Assembly: GCF_004000805.1 (NCBI RefSeq)
Contig: NZ_BILY01000044.1
Location: 1 to 57,445 of the forward strand
Length of the DNA stretch: 57,445 bases
Source: Paenibacillus glycanilyticus NBRC 16618
GTDB lineage: Bacteria; Bacillota; Bacilli; Paenibacillales; Paenibacillaceae
Direction of reading: 5' to 3'
The notes beneath the pieces were generated by a model, which worked only from the letters and a program-made list of their open reading frames with translations, did no database searches and was not told the DNA's origin. This document shows positions 8,267 to 16,053 of this stretch, in pieces. The translations under genes were made by a program, and so were the position numbers. Every line of letters begins with the position of its first letter. Position 1 is the first letter of the stretch.

Positions 8267-8356
8267 CTTATTTCCTCCATTGTGAGAGATTCTTATATTG
8301 AAGTCAATGAGACGCAAGTCGGCATTATGACAAAATCGCGATAAAACAATTGTCGA

Positions 8357-8404
8357 AATGAAAAAGCCGTTCAAATCTCTTTAGATGAGATTTGAACGGC
8401 TTTA
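8357..8404 (-). terminator. Terminator of the ATP synthase operon
   Basis: A 17-bp perfect stem (AAAGCCGTTCAAATCTC and its complement, separated by 8 bases) is followed on the minus strand by TTTTTC. It starts six bases after the atpC stop. Confidence 0.95.
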
Positions 8405-8409
8405 AGTTC

Positions 8410-8808
8410 TTAACGTTCTGTAACGTTGATCCGGTTCGTTGCACGCTGCAGAGCAAGCTCTGCGCGCTTGAAGTCGACTTCGTCGCGCTTAGCAGCCAGG
8501 CGCTCTTCAGCGCGCTGTTTGGCAGCTTGTGCACGGTTAACGTCGATTTCGGAAGCCAGCTCAGCGCTTTCGGCCAGGATGACCACCTTGTCCTTACGGA
8601 CTTCGATGAAACCTCCGCCTACAGCAAGAACATCAACTTTACCGTCGCGCTTAATGCTGACCGGCGCAATACGCAGCGGCGTTACCAGCGGAATGTGGTT
8701 CGGCAAAATGCCGAGCTCGCCCGCGATCCCTTTAACGCTGACCATATTAGCCGTCTCCGCATAAACCTTGCGCTCCGGAGTTACGATTTCAACCAGAAAA
8801 GTACTCAT
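8410..8808 (-). CDS. atpC: ATP synthase epsilon subunit
   Basis: AtpC, 132 residues, is the small subunit of the F1 central stalk; it couples rotation and inhibits ATP hydrolysis through its C-terminal helices. The N-terminal beta sandwich is recognisable by VEIVTPERKVY, GELGILPNHIPLVTPL and VGGGFIEV, followed by two Ala/Arg/Lys-rich helices (ELASEIDVNRAQAAKQRAEE onward). The ATG at 8808 follows GGGAGGAATCCAC. It is the last gene of the atp operon, 24 bases after atpD, and is followed by a strong terminator. Confidence 0.97.
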   Translation of the reverse strand: MSTFLVEIVTPERKVYAETANMVSVKGIAGELGILPNHIPLVTPLRIAPVSIKRDGKVDVLAVGGGFIEVRKDKVVILAESAELASEIDVNRAQAAKQRAEERLAAKRDEVDFKRAELALQRATNRINVTER

Positions 8809-8832
8809 GTGGATTCCTCCCGCCTTTCGCTA

Positions 8833-10236
8833 TTACAGCGTTTTGGCTTTCTCCACGGCCTCTTCAATCACACCTACATACCGGAAAGCTTCTTCCGGAA
8901 GGTCGTCATGTTTGCCCTCGAGAATTTCTTTGAAGCTGCGAACGGATTCTTTAACAGGTACGTATTTACCTTTGATACCTGTGAACGGCTCGGCAACGTG
9001 GAACGGTTGGGACAGGAACAATTGAATGCGGCGCGCGCGCGATACAGTCAGCTTGTCTTCCTCAGTCAACTCGTCCATACCAAGGATTGCGATGATATCT
9101 TGAAGCTCTTTATAGCGCTGAAGAATTTTCTTAACGCCTTGAGCTACGTTGTAATGCTCTTCGCCCAGAATGTCCGGGTTCAGGATACGGGACGACGAAG
9201 CAAGTGGATCTACCGCTGGGAAGATACCCATCTCGGAGATTTTACGCTCAAGGTTAGTTGTAGCGTCCAAGTGAGCAAACGTCGTTGCAGGAGCCGGGTC
9301 AGTATAGTCATCGGCAGGTACGTAGATCGCTTGGATCGAAGTAACCGAACCTTTTTTCGTCGATGTGATACGCTCTTGCAATTGACCCATTTCAGTTGCC
9401 AGCGTTGGCTGGTAACCTACCGCGGAAGGCATACGGCCGAGAAGGGCCGAAACCTCGGAACCTGCTTGCGTGAAGCGGAAGATGTTGTCGACGAACAGAA
9501 GTACGTCTTTGCCTTCAGCGTCACGGAAGTATTCAGCCATTGTCAGACCCGTCAGGGCTACACGTTGACGTGCGCCTGGCGGTTCGTTCATTTGTCCGAA
9601 TACCATCGCTGTTTTTGGAAGTACGCCGGAATCTTTCATCTCGTGGTAAAGGTCATTACCTTCACGAGTACGCTCGCCTACGCCGGCGAATACGGAGATA
9701 CCGCCATGCTCTTGCGCGATGTTGTTGATAAGTTCCTGGATTGTTACCGTTTTACCTACGCCCGCGCCGCCGAACAGACCGATTTTACCGCCTTTTGCGT
9801 ACGGAGCAAGCAAGTCGATAACTTTGATGCCTGTTTCGAGAATTTCCGATTGCGTGGACAATTCGTCGAATGCAGGAGCTTGACGGTGAATCGGAAGGTT
9901 AATTTCCGAAGTTGCGTCGCCAGCTTGGTCGATTGGCTCGCCCAGTACGTTAAATACGCGGCCGAGTGTTGGCGCACCAACTGGAATTGTGATTGGCGCG
10001 CCTGTGTCTACAGCTTCCATGCCGCGGACCAGACCGTCAGTTGTGCTCATCGCAACAGCACGAACCAGGTTATCACCCAGGTGAACTGCTACTTCAAGCG
10101 TCAGATTAATATCGATGCCGCCTGCTGGGGCTTTTTGAACGATTTTGACGGCGTTCAAAATTTCCGGCAGGTTACCGCGTTCGAACTCCAAGTCAACGAC
10201 TGGACCCATGACGGATACAACGCGTCCTTTTTTCAT
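8833..10236 (-). CDS. atpD: ATP synthase beta subunit
   Basis: AtpD, 467 residues, is the catalytic subunit of F1. The Walker A motif GGAGVGKT is at residues 156-163 with Lys162; GERTREGNDLYHEM with the catalytic Glu follows, and DELTEEDKL, the DELSEED-type loop that contacts gamma and epsilon, is near residue 394. Length and sequence are typical. The ATG at 10236 follows a GGAGG-type site. It lies 39 bases after atpG and 24 before atpC. Confidence 0.98.
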   Translation of the reverse strand: MKKGRVVSVMGPVVDLEFERGNLPEILNAVKIVQKAPAGGIDINLTLEVAVHLGDNLVRAVAMSTTDGLVRGMEAVDTGAPITIPVGAPTLGRVFNVLGEPIDQAGDATSEINLPIHRQAPAFDELSTQSEILETGIKVIDLLAPYAKGGKIGLFGGAGVGKTVTIQELINNIAQEHGGISVFAGVGERTREGNDLYHEMKDSGVLPKTAMVFGQMNEPPGARQRVALTGLTMAEYFRDAEGKDVLLFVDNIFRFTQAGSEVSALLGRMPSAVGYQPTLATEMGQLQERITSTKKGSVTSIQAIYVPADDYTDPAPATTFAHLDATTNLERKISEMGIFPAVDPLASSSRILNPDILGEEHYNVAQGVKKILQRYKELQDIIAILGMDELTEEDKLTVSRARRIQLFLSQPFHVAEPFTGIKGKYVPVKESVRSFKEILEGKHDDLPEEAFRYVGVIEEAVEKAKTL

Positions 10237-10275
10237 GGTTTTCCCTCCTGGTACTTTCTTTTACTTCTATATGCC

Positions 10276-11136
10276 TTATGCCTGCGCGTTCGCACCGGCA
10301 ACGATCTCAGAGATCTCTTGCGTAATCGCCGCTTGACGAGCCCGGTTGTAGGTCAGCGTCAATTGGTTGATCATTTTGTTAGCATTCTTCGTCGCACTGC
10401 CCATGGCTGTCATGCGAGCGCCCTGCTCACTGGCTTTCCCGTCAAGCACCGCGCTGTAAATAAGCGTCTCCGCGTATTTAGGCAGCAGTACCTCCAGAAC
10501 ACCTTCCGGGGACGGCTCGTACTCGTACGAAGTTACCGGACCGTTGCCGCTTACTTCCTGCAGCGGAAGCAAACGAGTTTCTGTCGGGATCTGAGTAATT
10601 GCGTTTACGAATTGGTTGTAGCAGATGTACAACTCATCGTATTTGCCCTCAGAGAACATTTTGACTGCGTTATAAGCGATCGATTTGATGTCCGCGAACG
10701 TTGGCGAATCGGAAAGACCGATAACCTCGTCGATGATCGGCATATTGCGGCGGCGGAAGTAATCCCGGCCTTTACGCCCGATTACGAACAATACGTACTC
10801 ATCATTCGATTTGTGCTTCTCGCGAATCGTTTGCGTTACTTTACGAAGGACGTTCGCATTGTAGCCGCCTGCCAGACCACGGTCGGAGGTGATAACGAGG
10901 TAACCCGTTTTTTGCACCGGACGCGTCTCGAGCATCGGGTGTTTCACGCCTTTCGTGCCTGCTGCGATGCTTGCTACTACTTCCTTCAGCTTATCCGAAT
11001 AAGGACGGGCTTTCGTCGATGCCTCTTGCGCTCTTCTGAGCTTGGAAGCCGCAACCATCTCCATCGCTTTCGTGATTTGCTTCATGTTTTGTTTACTTTT
11101 GATTTCGCGCTTAATATCGCGCATGCCTTTTGCCAT
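10276..11136 (-). CDS. atpG: ATP synthase gamma subunit
   Basis: AtpG, 286 residues from this start, forms the rotating shaft of F1. The two long coiled-coil helices are visible at the ends: MRDIKREIKSKQNMKQITKA at the N-terminus and NQLTLTYNRARQAAITQEI at the C-terminus, with the central Rossmann-like part containing VITSDRGLAGGYNANVLR. The start at 11136 (MAKGMRDI) was preferred to an upstream in-frame start at 11187, because GGCGGGTG lies at the right distance and the family begins here. The gap to atpA is unusually long (295 bp) and contains hairpins described separately. Confidence 0.97.
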   Translation of the reverse strand: MAKGMRDIKREIKSKQNMKQITKAMEMVAASKLRRAQEASTKARPYSDKLKEVVASIAAGTKGVKHPMLETRPVQKTGYLVITSDRGLAGGYNANVLRKVTQTIREKHKSNDEYVLFVIGRKGRDYFRRRNMPIIDEVIGLSDSPTFADIKSIAYNAVKMFSEGKYDELYICYNQFVNAITQIPTETRLLPLQEVSGNGPVTSYEYEPSPEGVLEVLLPKYAETLIYSAVLDGKASEQGARMTAMGSATKNANKMINQLTLTYNRARQAAITQEISEIVAGANAQA

Positions 11137-11232
11137 TGCATTGTCACCCGCCTTTGTTGCTTTGCAGATGCAGTGGGGAGAGGGCAAGCTGTAGTTTGTA
11201 TTCCAGGAGTCTGCATTTCACCTTGTCCGCCA

Positions 11233-11400
11233 TTGAACCTGTATCCTTTGAACAGTCCACCTCGCGGTGAGGATACAGGTTCAAAAGCGGCACGTAAACT
11301 CTGCGGCTTATGCAGCCCCTTCCATACAAACGGCTTGCCATACCTCAATGCATAAACAAAGCCTGGTGTTAAGCGCCTGCGCCCGTACGAAGACGGGCGC
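11233..11400. other. Intercistronic hairpins between atpA and atpG
   Basis: A 14-bp perfect inverted repeat (arms TTGAACCTGTATCC at 11233-11246 and its complement at 11271-11284, 24-base loop) is followed toward atpA by a second hairpin with 8-bp arms GCGCCCGT/ACGGGCGC at 11379-11386 and 11393-11400. Neither has a U-tract, so they look like mRNA processing or stability elements rather than terminators. Confidence 0.7.
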
Positions 11401-11431
11401 GAGACATTTATTTAGAGGCTTTTATAGGCGA

Positions 11432-12946
11432 TTAAGCCGTTACAGAAAAGCCTTTTTTGAACTTCGCAATCGCGTCAACAAGAGCTTTCTCGTTGTCGGC
11501 AACGAGGTCTTTCGTTGTACGGATGGACTCGCCGATTTCCGGATGGTTGGAATCCAGGAATGCCAGGAATTCTTTCTCGAAGCGGAGAATGTCCGCAACC
11601 GGAATTTCGTCCAGGTGGCCTTTAACCGCGGAGTAGATCGAGATAACTTGCTTCTCAACCGGCATCGGCTGGTTAACGCCTTGCTTCAGGATTTCCATCG
11701 TACGAGCACCGCGGTTCAGACGGGCGAGTGTCGATTTATCGAGATCGGAGCCGAACTGCGAGAACGCTTGAAGCTCGCGGTAAGCCGCAAGGTCCAGACG
11801 GAGTGTGCCGGCAACCTTTTTCATTGCTTTGATTTGAGCGGAACCGCCTACGCGGGATACGGAGATACCTACGTTAACCGCCGGACGTTGGCCGGAGTAG
11901 AACAGGTCGGATTCCAGGAAGATTTGTCCGTCCGTGATCGAGATTACGTTCGTAGGAATGTAAGCCGATACGTCGGACGCTTGAGTCTCGATGAACGGAA
12001 GTGCCGTCAGCGAGCCGCCGCCAAGTGCGTCGCTAAGTTTAGCAGCGCGCTCGAGCAAACGGGAGTGCAGGTAGAATACGTCGCCTGGGTAAGCTTCCCG
12101 ACCTGGCGGACGGCGGAGCAACAGGGACAATTCGCGGTATGCAGCCGCTTGTTTCGACAAGTCATCGTAGATAACGAGAACGTGCTCGCCTTTATACATG
12201 AAGTACTCACCCATCGAGCAGCCTGCATAAGGAGCCAGGAAGAGCAATGGAGCCGGTTCGGATGCGCCAGCTGTTACGATAATCGTGTAATCAAGAGCAC
12301 CGTGTTTGCGAAGGGTTTCAACAACGCCCGCAACAGTGGATTGTTTTTGACCTACGGCAACGTAGATACATTTCACGCCGTTGCCTTTTTGGTTGATGAT
12401 TGCGTCGATCGCAATCGCCGTTTTACCTGTTTGACGGTCACCGATGATCAGCTCGCGTTGACCGCGGCCAACCGGTACCATCGCGTCGATTGCTTTAATG
12501 CCCGTTTGCATTGGCTCATGTACCGATTTACGGTCGATTACGCCAGGAGCCGGGGATTCAATCGCACGGAATTGAGTTGTGTTGATTGGGCCTTTGCCGT
12601 CAAGCGGCTGACCCAACGGGTTAACAACGCGGCCCAGAAGCTCTTCGCCTACCGGAACTTCCATGATGCGGCCCGTACGTTTTACTTGGTCGCCTTCACG
12701 GATATCCGTGTAAGGACCGAGGATAACGACACCGACGTTGCTTTCTTCCAAGTTGAGCGCCATGCCTACAACGCCGTTGGAGAATTCGAGCAGTTCGCCC
12801 TGCATCGCATTTTCCAAACCGTGCACGCGGGCAATACCGTCACCGACATTGATTACGGTGCCGACGTCAACGACTTGAATTTCGGATTTATATTGTTCGA
12901 TCTGTTGTTTAATCAGCGTGCTGATTTCATCAGGTCTGATACTCAA
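11432..12946 (-). CDS. atpA: ATP synthase alpha subunit
   Basis: AtpA, 504 residues from the chosen start, is the regulatory nucleotide-binding subunit of F1. The P-loop GDRQTGKT is at residues 169-176 and the VISITDGQIFLE and SVSRVGGSAQ motifs follow. I chose the TTG at 12946, giving MSIRPDEIS, which matches the family N-terminus and sits six bases after GGGGTG; a GTG at 12955 would add three residues but abuts the ribosome site. It lies 24 bases after atpH. The long spacer to atpG is described separately. Confidence 0.97.
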   Translation of the reverse strand: MSIRPDEISTLIKQQIEQYKSEIQVVDVGTVINVGDGIARVHGLENAMQGELLEFSNGVVGMALNLEESNVGVVILGPYTDIREGDQVKRTGRIMEVPVGEELLGRVVNPLGQPLDGKGPINTTQFRAIESPAPGVIDRKSVHEPMQTGIKAIDAMVPVGRGQRELIIGDRQTGKTAIAIDAIINQKGNGVKCIYVAVGQKQSTVAGVVETLRKHGALDYTIIVTAGASEPAPLLFLAPYAGCSMGEYFMYKGEHVLVIYDDLSKQAAAYRELSLLLRRPPGREAYPGDVFYLHSRLLERAAKLSDALGGGSLTALPFIETQASDVSAYIPTNVISITDGQIFLESDLFYSGQRPAVNVGISVSRVGGSAQIKAMKKVAGTLRLDLAAYRELQAFSQFGSDLDKSTLARLNRGARTMEILKQGVNQPMPVEKQVISIYSAVKGHLDEIPVADILRFEKEFLAFLDSNHPEIGESIRTTKDLVADNEKALVDAIAKFKKGFSVTA

Positions 12947-12970
12947 TTCGTTCACCCCTATCTACCTGCA

Positions 12971-13510
12971 TTAGATTTTAAACGATTTTTGTAAACGTTC
13001 CAGCTTGCCGGACAGGCTGCCGTCATACAGACGGTCGCCGATGCGTACTTGCACGCCGCCGAGCAAATCCGGTTTAACGATTTGTTCTGCAACAATTTTC
13101 TTGCCGCTGAGCTTGCCGAAGCTAACTTCTACCTCAGCCAGTTCCGAAGCCGACAAGCTATGGGCCGTATACACAACCGCATGCGCTTGGCCAAGCGCTT
13201 CGCCGGCGATCTTTGTATACGCATCGTATACATCCGAGATCAGCTCTTGGCGCCCGCGAACAAGAATAAGTTCAAGCGTATGAAGGACAAGCGCGGATAC
13301 ATGATCGCCGAATGCGCCTTTCAGCACAGCGATTTTTTTCTCCGGCTCGATGCTAGGAAGCTCCAGGAATTTGCGCGCTTCGGCATCATTTTTCAGACCT
13401 TGAACAATCAGCTTAAGCTGATCTTCCGTTTCCGACACGATGCCTTGCTCGTTAGCAAGCTCAAACAGTGCTTTAGCGTAGCGCTTCGCTACGACAGTAT
13501 CCCGGCTCAT
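12971..13510 (-). CDS. atpH: ATP synthase delta subunit
   Basis: AtpH, 179 residues, is the delta (OSCP) subunit joining the peripheral stalk to the top of F1. The N-terminal helical domain begins with the family-typical VAKRYAKALFELA and the C-terminal part has IVKPDLLGGVQVRIGDRLYDGS, the conserved signature of the family. Its ATG overlaps the atpF stop codon by four bases (13507-13510, ATGA), so b and delta are translationally coupled, as is usual in Bacillales. Confidence 0.96.
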   Translation of the reverse strand: MSRDTVVAKRYAKALFELANEQGIVSETEDQLKLIVQGLKNDAEARKFLELPSIEPEKKIAVLKGAFGDHVSALVLHTLELILVRGRQELISDVYDAYTKIAGEALGQAHAVVYTAHSLSASELAEVEVSFGKLSGKKIVAEQIVKPDLLGGVQVRIGDRLYDGSLSGKLERLQKSFKI

Positions 13511-13989
13511 TTGCTTCCAACTTCTTTCAGGTATTGGTTAACCAATTGCTCCTGGGATTTCTCGTCCACTTGCTTCTCGATAATTTTCGACGCGATTTTG
13601 ACGGAAATACCGCCAACCTCTTCGCGAAGTGCAGCAACCGCTTTGTTTTTCTCGCTCTCGATATCTTTAACCGCTTCGTCCTTCAGACGAGTGGATTCGG
13701 ATTTCGCAACTTGAATAATGTCATCGGCTTGTTTCGTGCTTGTAGCCTTAGCTTGCTCAATAATGTCATAAGCTTCTTTACGAGCTTCCTGAAGTGCTTG
13801 TTTTTGTTGCTCCAGCTGCTGTTCAGCTTCTTTCTTGCTTGTTTCCGCATTAGCGATTTGCTCTGCAACATACTGTCTGCGTTGTTCCATTACGCTCAGC
13901 AATGGGCCAAATGCGTAGCGTTTCAGCAAGTACAGAAGGATCAGGAACGCAACTAGCTGGATGACAAGACTCGACCATACGATATGCAA
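13507..13989 (-). CDS. atpF: ATP synthase b subunit
   Basis: AtpF, 160 residues, forms the peripheral stalk of Fo. It has one N-terminal transmembrane helix (about residues 5-25) and then a long charged, Ala/Glu/Lys/Gln-rich coiled coil containing EQLEQQKQALQEARKEAYDI. The start codon is a TTG at 13989, after GGGAGTGACG; no ATG lies in a suitable place. It is separated from atpE by a 127-bp spacer that contains GC-rich hairpins, and overlaps atpH. Confidence 0.96.
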   Translation of the reverse strand: MHIVWSSLVIQLVAFLILLYLLKRYAFGPLLSVMEQRRQYVAEQIANAETSKKEAEQQLEQQKQALQEARKEAYDIIEQAKATSTKQADDIIQVAKSESTRLKDEAVKDIESEKNKAVAALREEVGGISVKIASKIIEKQVDEKSQEQLVNQYLKEVGSK

Positions 13990-14038
13990 AAAACGTCACT
14001 CCCTTCTATAGCTTAAAACAATTTCATTCGGAATTGCC

Positions 14039-14095
14039 GCCCCGCTGTGCGGGGCTGAACAAAAAGGAAGGCGTGGAGGCAAAGCCACACTCCCC
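14039..14095. other. Intercistronic hairpins between atpE and atpF
   Basis: A compact stem with arms GCCCCGC/GCGGGGC and a three-base loop lies at 14039-14055, and a second imperfect stem around GTGG/CCAC lies closer to atpE at about 14073-14088. On the transcript they come directly after the atpE stop codon. No run of U follows, so termination is unlikely; protection of the atpE 3' end is the simplest reading. Confidence 0.6.
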
Positions 14096-14116
14096 GCCAT
14101 GTTTATGCTTGCGATA

Positions 14117-14341
14117 TTAGGATTTACCCAAGAAGATGAACGCGAGTACCAGTGTGATAACTGGAAGTGCTTCGACGAGTGCGACACCGATAAACATTGT
14201 TGTTTGAAGAGTACCGCGAAGTTCTGGTTGACGGGAAATACCCTCAACTGTGCGACCTACGATCAGACCGTTACCAATACCTGCGCCAAGTGCGCCCAAA
14301 CCGAATACAATTGCTGCTGCAACTAATGCCAATGCTCCCAT
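14117..14341 (-). CDS. atpE: ATP synthase c subunit
   Basis: AtpE, 74 residues, is the proteolipid of the Fo rotor ring, with two transmembrane helices joined by the polar loop EGISRQPELRG. The ion-carrying carboxylate is Glu57 in VALVEALPV. The residue after it is Ala rather than the Ser found in sodium-binding c subunits, so the ring is probably proton-driven. The start at ATG 14341 follows GAGGAGG; an in-frame upstream TTG at 14359 overlaps that ribosome site and was rejected. It is followed by a hairpin-containing spacer before atpF. Confidence 0.97.
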   Translation of the reverse strand: MGALALVAAAIVFGLGALGAGIGNGLIVGRTVEGISRQPELRGTLQTTMFIGVALVEALPVITLVLAFIFLGKS

Positions 14342-14415
14342 TAGAAAAATCCTCCTCAATTTTCGTGAAAATAGTTTTTTATATTTACCGCCGGTATTCC
14401 GCCGGTTTGAAGCCT

Positions 14416-15180
14416 TTAATGCTGCTCGCCATGCTCTTCATGCACAATCGCTTGCGACATGTAAACCATCGTAAGCATACAGAATACGAATGCTTGTATT
14501 GCACCTACGAATACGCTGAAACCTTGCCACACGACAAGCGCCGGGATACCCCAAACACCCATTCCGAGGATTACGGCAATCATGACCTCGCCCGCGAAGA
14601 TGTTACCGTATAGACGCAAAGCAAGCGACAACGGCTTCGATACTTCTTTGATCAGGGACAGAGGCAGGAAGAGCCAATGCGGTTCAACATAGTGTTTCAG
14701 GTAATGCTTCGTGTTGAGACGAAGACCCTCGATATGCGTCAGCAGGATAACGATCAGCGTCAGAGCGCCTGTTACTGCAACGTCGGCAGTCGGTGATTTC
14801 CACCAAGCGATATGCGCTTCTTCTTCCCCGCCCAAATCAAGGTTCATACCGAAGATTGACGCACCGTGATGCACTTCAGTAACGATACCCAGCGGCAGAC
14901 CAAGCATGTCGCCGACAAAAATATACATAATCAGGGTGAGACCGAGGATAAGATATGGACGGCCTTTCTTGAGGTCCATAGACGTACCGATAATGTTCTG
15001 CACGAATTCGATAACCCACTCCAGGAAGTTCTGAAGCTTCGTCGGATTCGTAACCGAAATGTTTCTCACTGAGAGCTTCGCAAGTACAAAGACAATGATG
15101 CTAGTGATCAAAATCATCGCGATTACGGCCAAATCAAATTCGATTCCAGCTACATGAACGATAGGAGAAATATGATCCAT
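14416..15180 (-). CDS. atpB: ATP synthase a subunit
   Basis: AtpB, 254 residues, is the static membrane subunit that forms the ion half-channels of Fo. The essential arginine is Arg189 in SLALRLYGNIFAGEV, and there are five to six hydrophobic segments. A Glu/His-rich loop (GGEEEAHIAWW, residues 118-127) lies between the first helices. The ATG at 15180 shares one base with the atpI stop (TAATG). It lies 74 bases upstream of atpE. Confidence 0.97.
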   Translation of the reverse strand: MDHISPIVHVAGIEFDLAVIAMILITSIIVFVLAKLSVRNISVTNPTKLQNFLEWVIEFVQNIIGTSMDLKKGRPYLILGLTLIMYIFVGDMLGLPLGIVTEVHHGASIFGMNLDLGGEEEAHIAWWKSPTADVAVTGALTLIVILLTHIEGLRLNTKHYLKHYVEPHWLFLPLSLIKEVSKPLSLALRLYGNIFAGEVMIAVILGMGVWGIPALVVWQGFSVFVGAIQAFVFCMLTMVYMSQAIVHEEHGEQH

Positions 15181-15590
15181 TAGTTATTTTCACCCCTTTC
15201 ATCGGTAGGATTCGACGCCATCAGCTTTCTTCTGGACAAAAATCCCAGTATGAGTGTTGCCAATTGTGCGACAAATAATCCGGCAACAGTCGCTGAAAGC
15301 TGAAACGTGTATGTTTGTGTCGCAATCACAACTGCCAACAACGCGACGCACGCCCGGGTGAAAAAGCCGATATTCATCCTTTTCGTACCTTGCGCGGCGG
15401 CATTCGCTCCGATCTTCGTAACCTTCCAGCCAAGTATTCTTGCGTTTACTAGACTGGCTGCTCCCCCGATCATCAGACCGCCCCACCAGCTCTCGTACTC
15501 GGGCAGCACTGCCCAAGCGATGCAGCATAGGGACATGAATAAGAAAGTAACTCTTGTAACGGCTTTCAAGTGGGCCGACAAATCGTCCAT
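15180..15590 (-). CDS. atpI: ATP synthase subunit I
   Basis: AtpI, 136 residues, is a small protein with four predicted membrane helices encoded at the head of atp operons. In other bacteria it assists c-ring assembly and Mg2+ supply. The sequence is hydrophobic with a short basic C-terminus (FLSRRKLMASNP). It is coupled to both neighbours: its ATG shares a base with the atpZ stop and its stop shares a base with the atpB ATG. The family is poorly conserved, so the assignment leans on position and topology. Confidence 0.9.
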   Translation of the reverse strand: MDDLSAHLKAVTRVTFLFMSLCCIAWAVLPEYESWWGGLMIGGAASLVNARILGWKVTKIGANAAAQGTKRMNIGFFTRACVALLAVVIATQTYTFQLSATVAGLFVAQLATLILGFLSRRKLMASNPTDERGENN

Positions 15591-15865
15591 TATTTCGCTT
15601 TGCCTCCCGCAAACGTCCTAATCAGGAATATAACCGTAATGATGCCTATTGCAAGGCCCGCTACCAGTCCGATGATGGAATAGTATTCGGTACCGTTTGC
15701 AAGATCGGCTTTATGACCGAGCCAGTAGCCAAGCCCCAGACATGCGGCTAGATCGGCCCCAATAGTGCCGACCAATCCCATTGCTCTCCAAGGGTCGTCT
15801 CCGAAACTGCCATGATCCGACTTATTCTGATTATCTTTGGACGGTTGTTCTTTGGATGGATCCAT
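15590..15865 (-). CDS. atpZ: AtpZ/AtpI family protein
   Basis: This 91-residue product has a polar N-terminus of about 30 residues and two transmembrane helices with the GYWLGHKAD turn between them, the pattern of AtpZ, which in other bacteria works with AtpI as a possible Mg2+/Ca2+ transporter linked to ATP synthase. The ATG at 15865 follows GGAGTGATTCCGC, and the gene sits first in the atp operon directly after the promoter. Its stop overlaps the atpI start by one base. Confidence 0.88.
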   Translation of the reverse strand: MDPSKEQPSKDNQNKSDHGSFGDDPWRAMGLVGTIGADLAACLGLGYWLGHKADLANGTEYYSIIGLVAGLAIGIITVIFLIRTFAGGKAK

Positions 15866-15891
15866 GCGGAATCACTCCAAAACTCTCATTT

Positions 15892-15921
15892 ATTTTATCG
15901 AAGCTGTTAAACTTTTGTCAA
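15892..15921 (-). promoter_or_regulatory. Sigma-A promoter of the ATP synthase operon
   Basis: On the minus strand a consensus TTGACA (15916-15921) is followed after 18 bases by TAAAAT (15892-15897), about 27 bases before the atpZ start codon. It is the strongest promoter-like sequence in this gap. Confidence 0.8.
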
Positions 15922-15957
15922 TTCATTTAAATTCAAACATTTAGTGAACAGCGGCCC

Positions 15958-15984
15958 GAAAATCCTTATAAATAAAGGATTTTC
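15958..15984. terminator. Hairpin between mnaA/wecB and the atp promoter
   Basis: Perfect 10-bp arms GAAAATCCTT/AAGGATTTTC enclose a 7-base AT loop. It lies between the epimerase stop codon and the atp promoter and could separate the two transcripts, but no clear U-tract follows on either strand. Confidence 0.5.
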
Positions 15985-16053
15985 CGAGCTTCAAACCGTA
16001 CAGTACCACTGTATGCTGTACATTGCTTATCTAGCAGCTGTCCGCTTCAAAAA

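Noticed and set aside
11082..11348. 88-codon minus-strand frame in the atpA-atpG spacer
   Set aside because: It overlaps atpG in another frame, runs through the hairpin arms and lacks a ribosome site.
8392..11355. Very long plus-strand open frame (987 codons) opposite atpC, atpD and atpG
   Set aside because: It is antisense to three well-supported genes, Cys/Arg/Phe-rich, with no recognisable domain; it follows from the codon bias of the real genes.
11267..12994. 575-codon plus-strand open frame opposite atpA
   Set aside because: Antisense shadow of atpA with improbable composition and no ribosome site.
15958..15984. Strong intrinsic terminator before atp
   Set aside because: The stem is perfect but lacks a U-tract, so it is listed only as a hairpin with moderate confidence.
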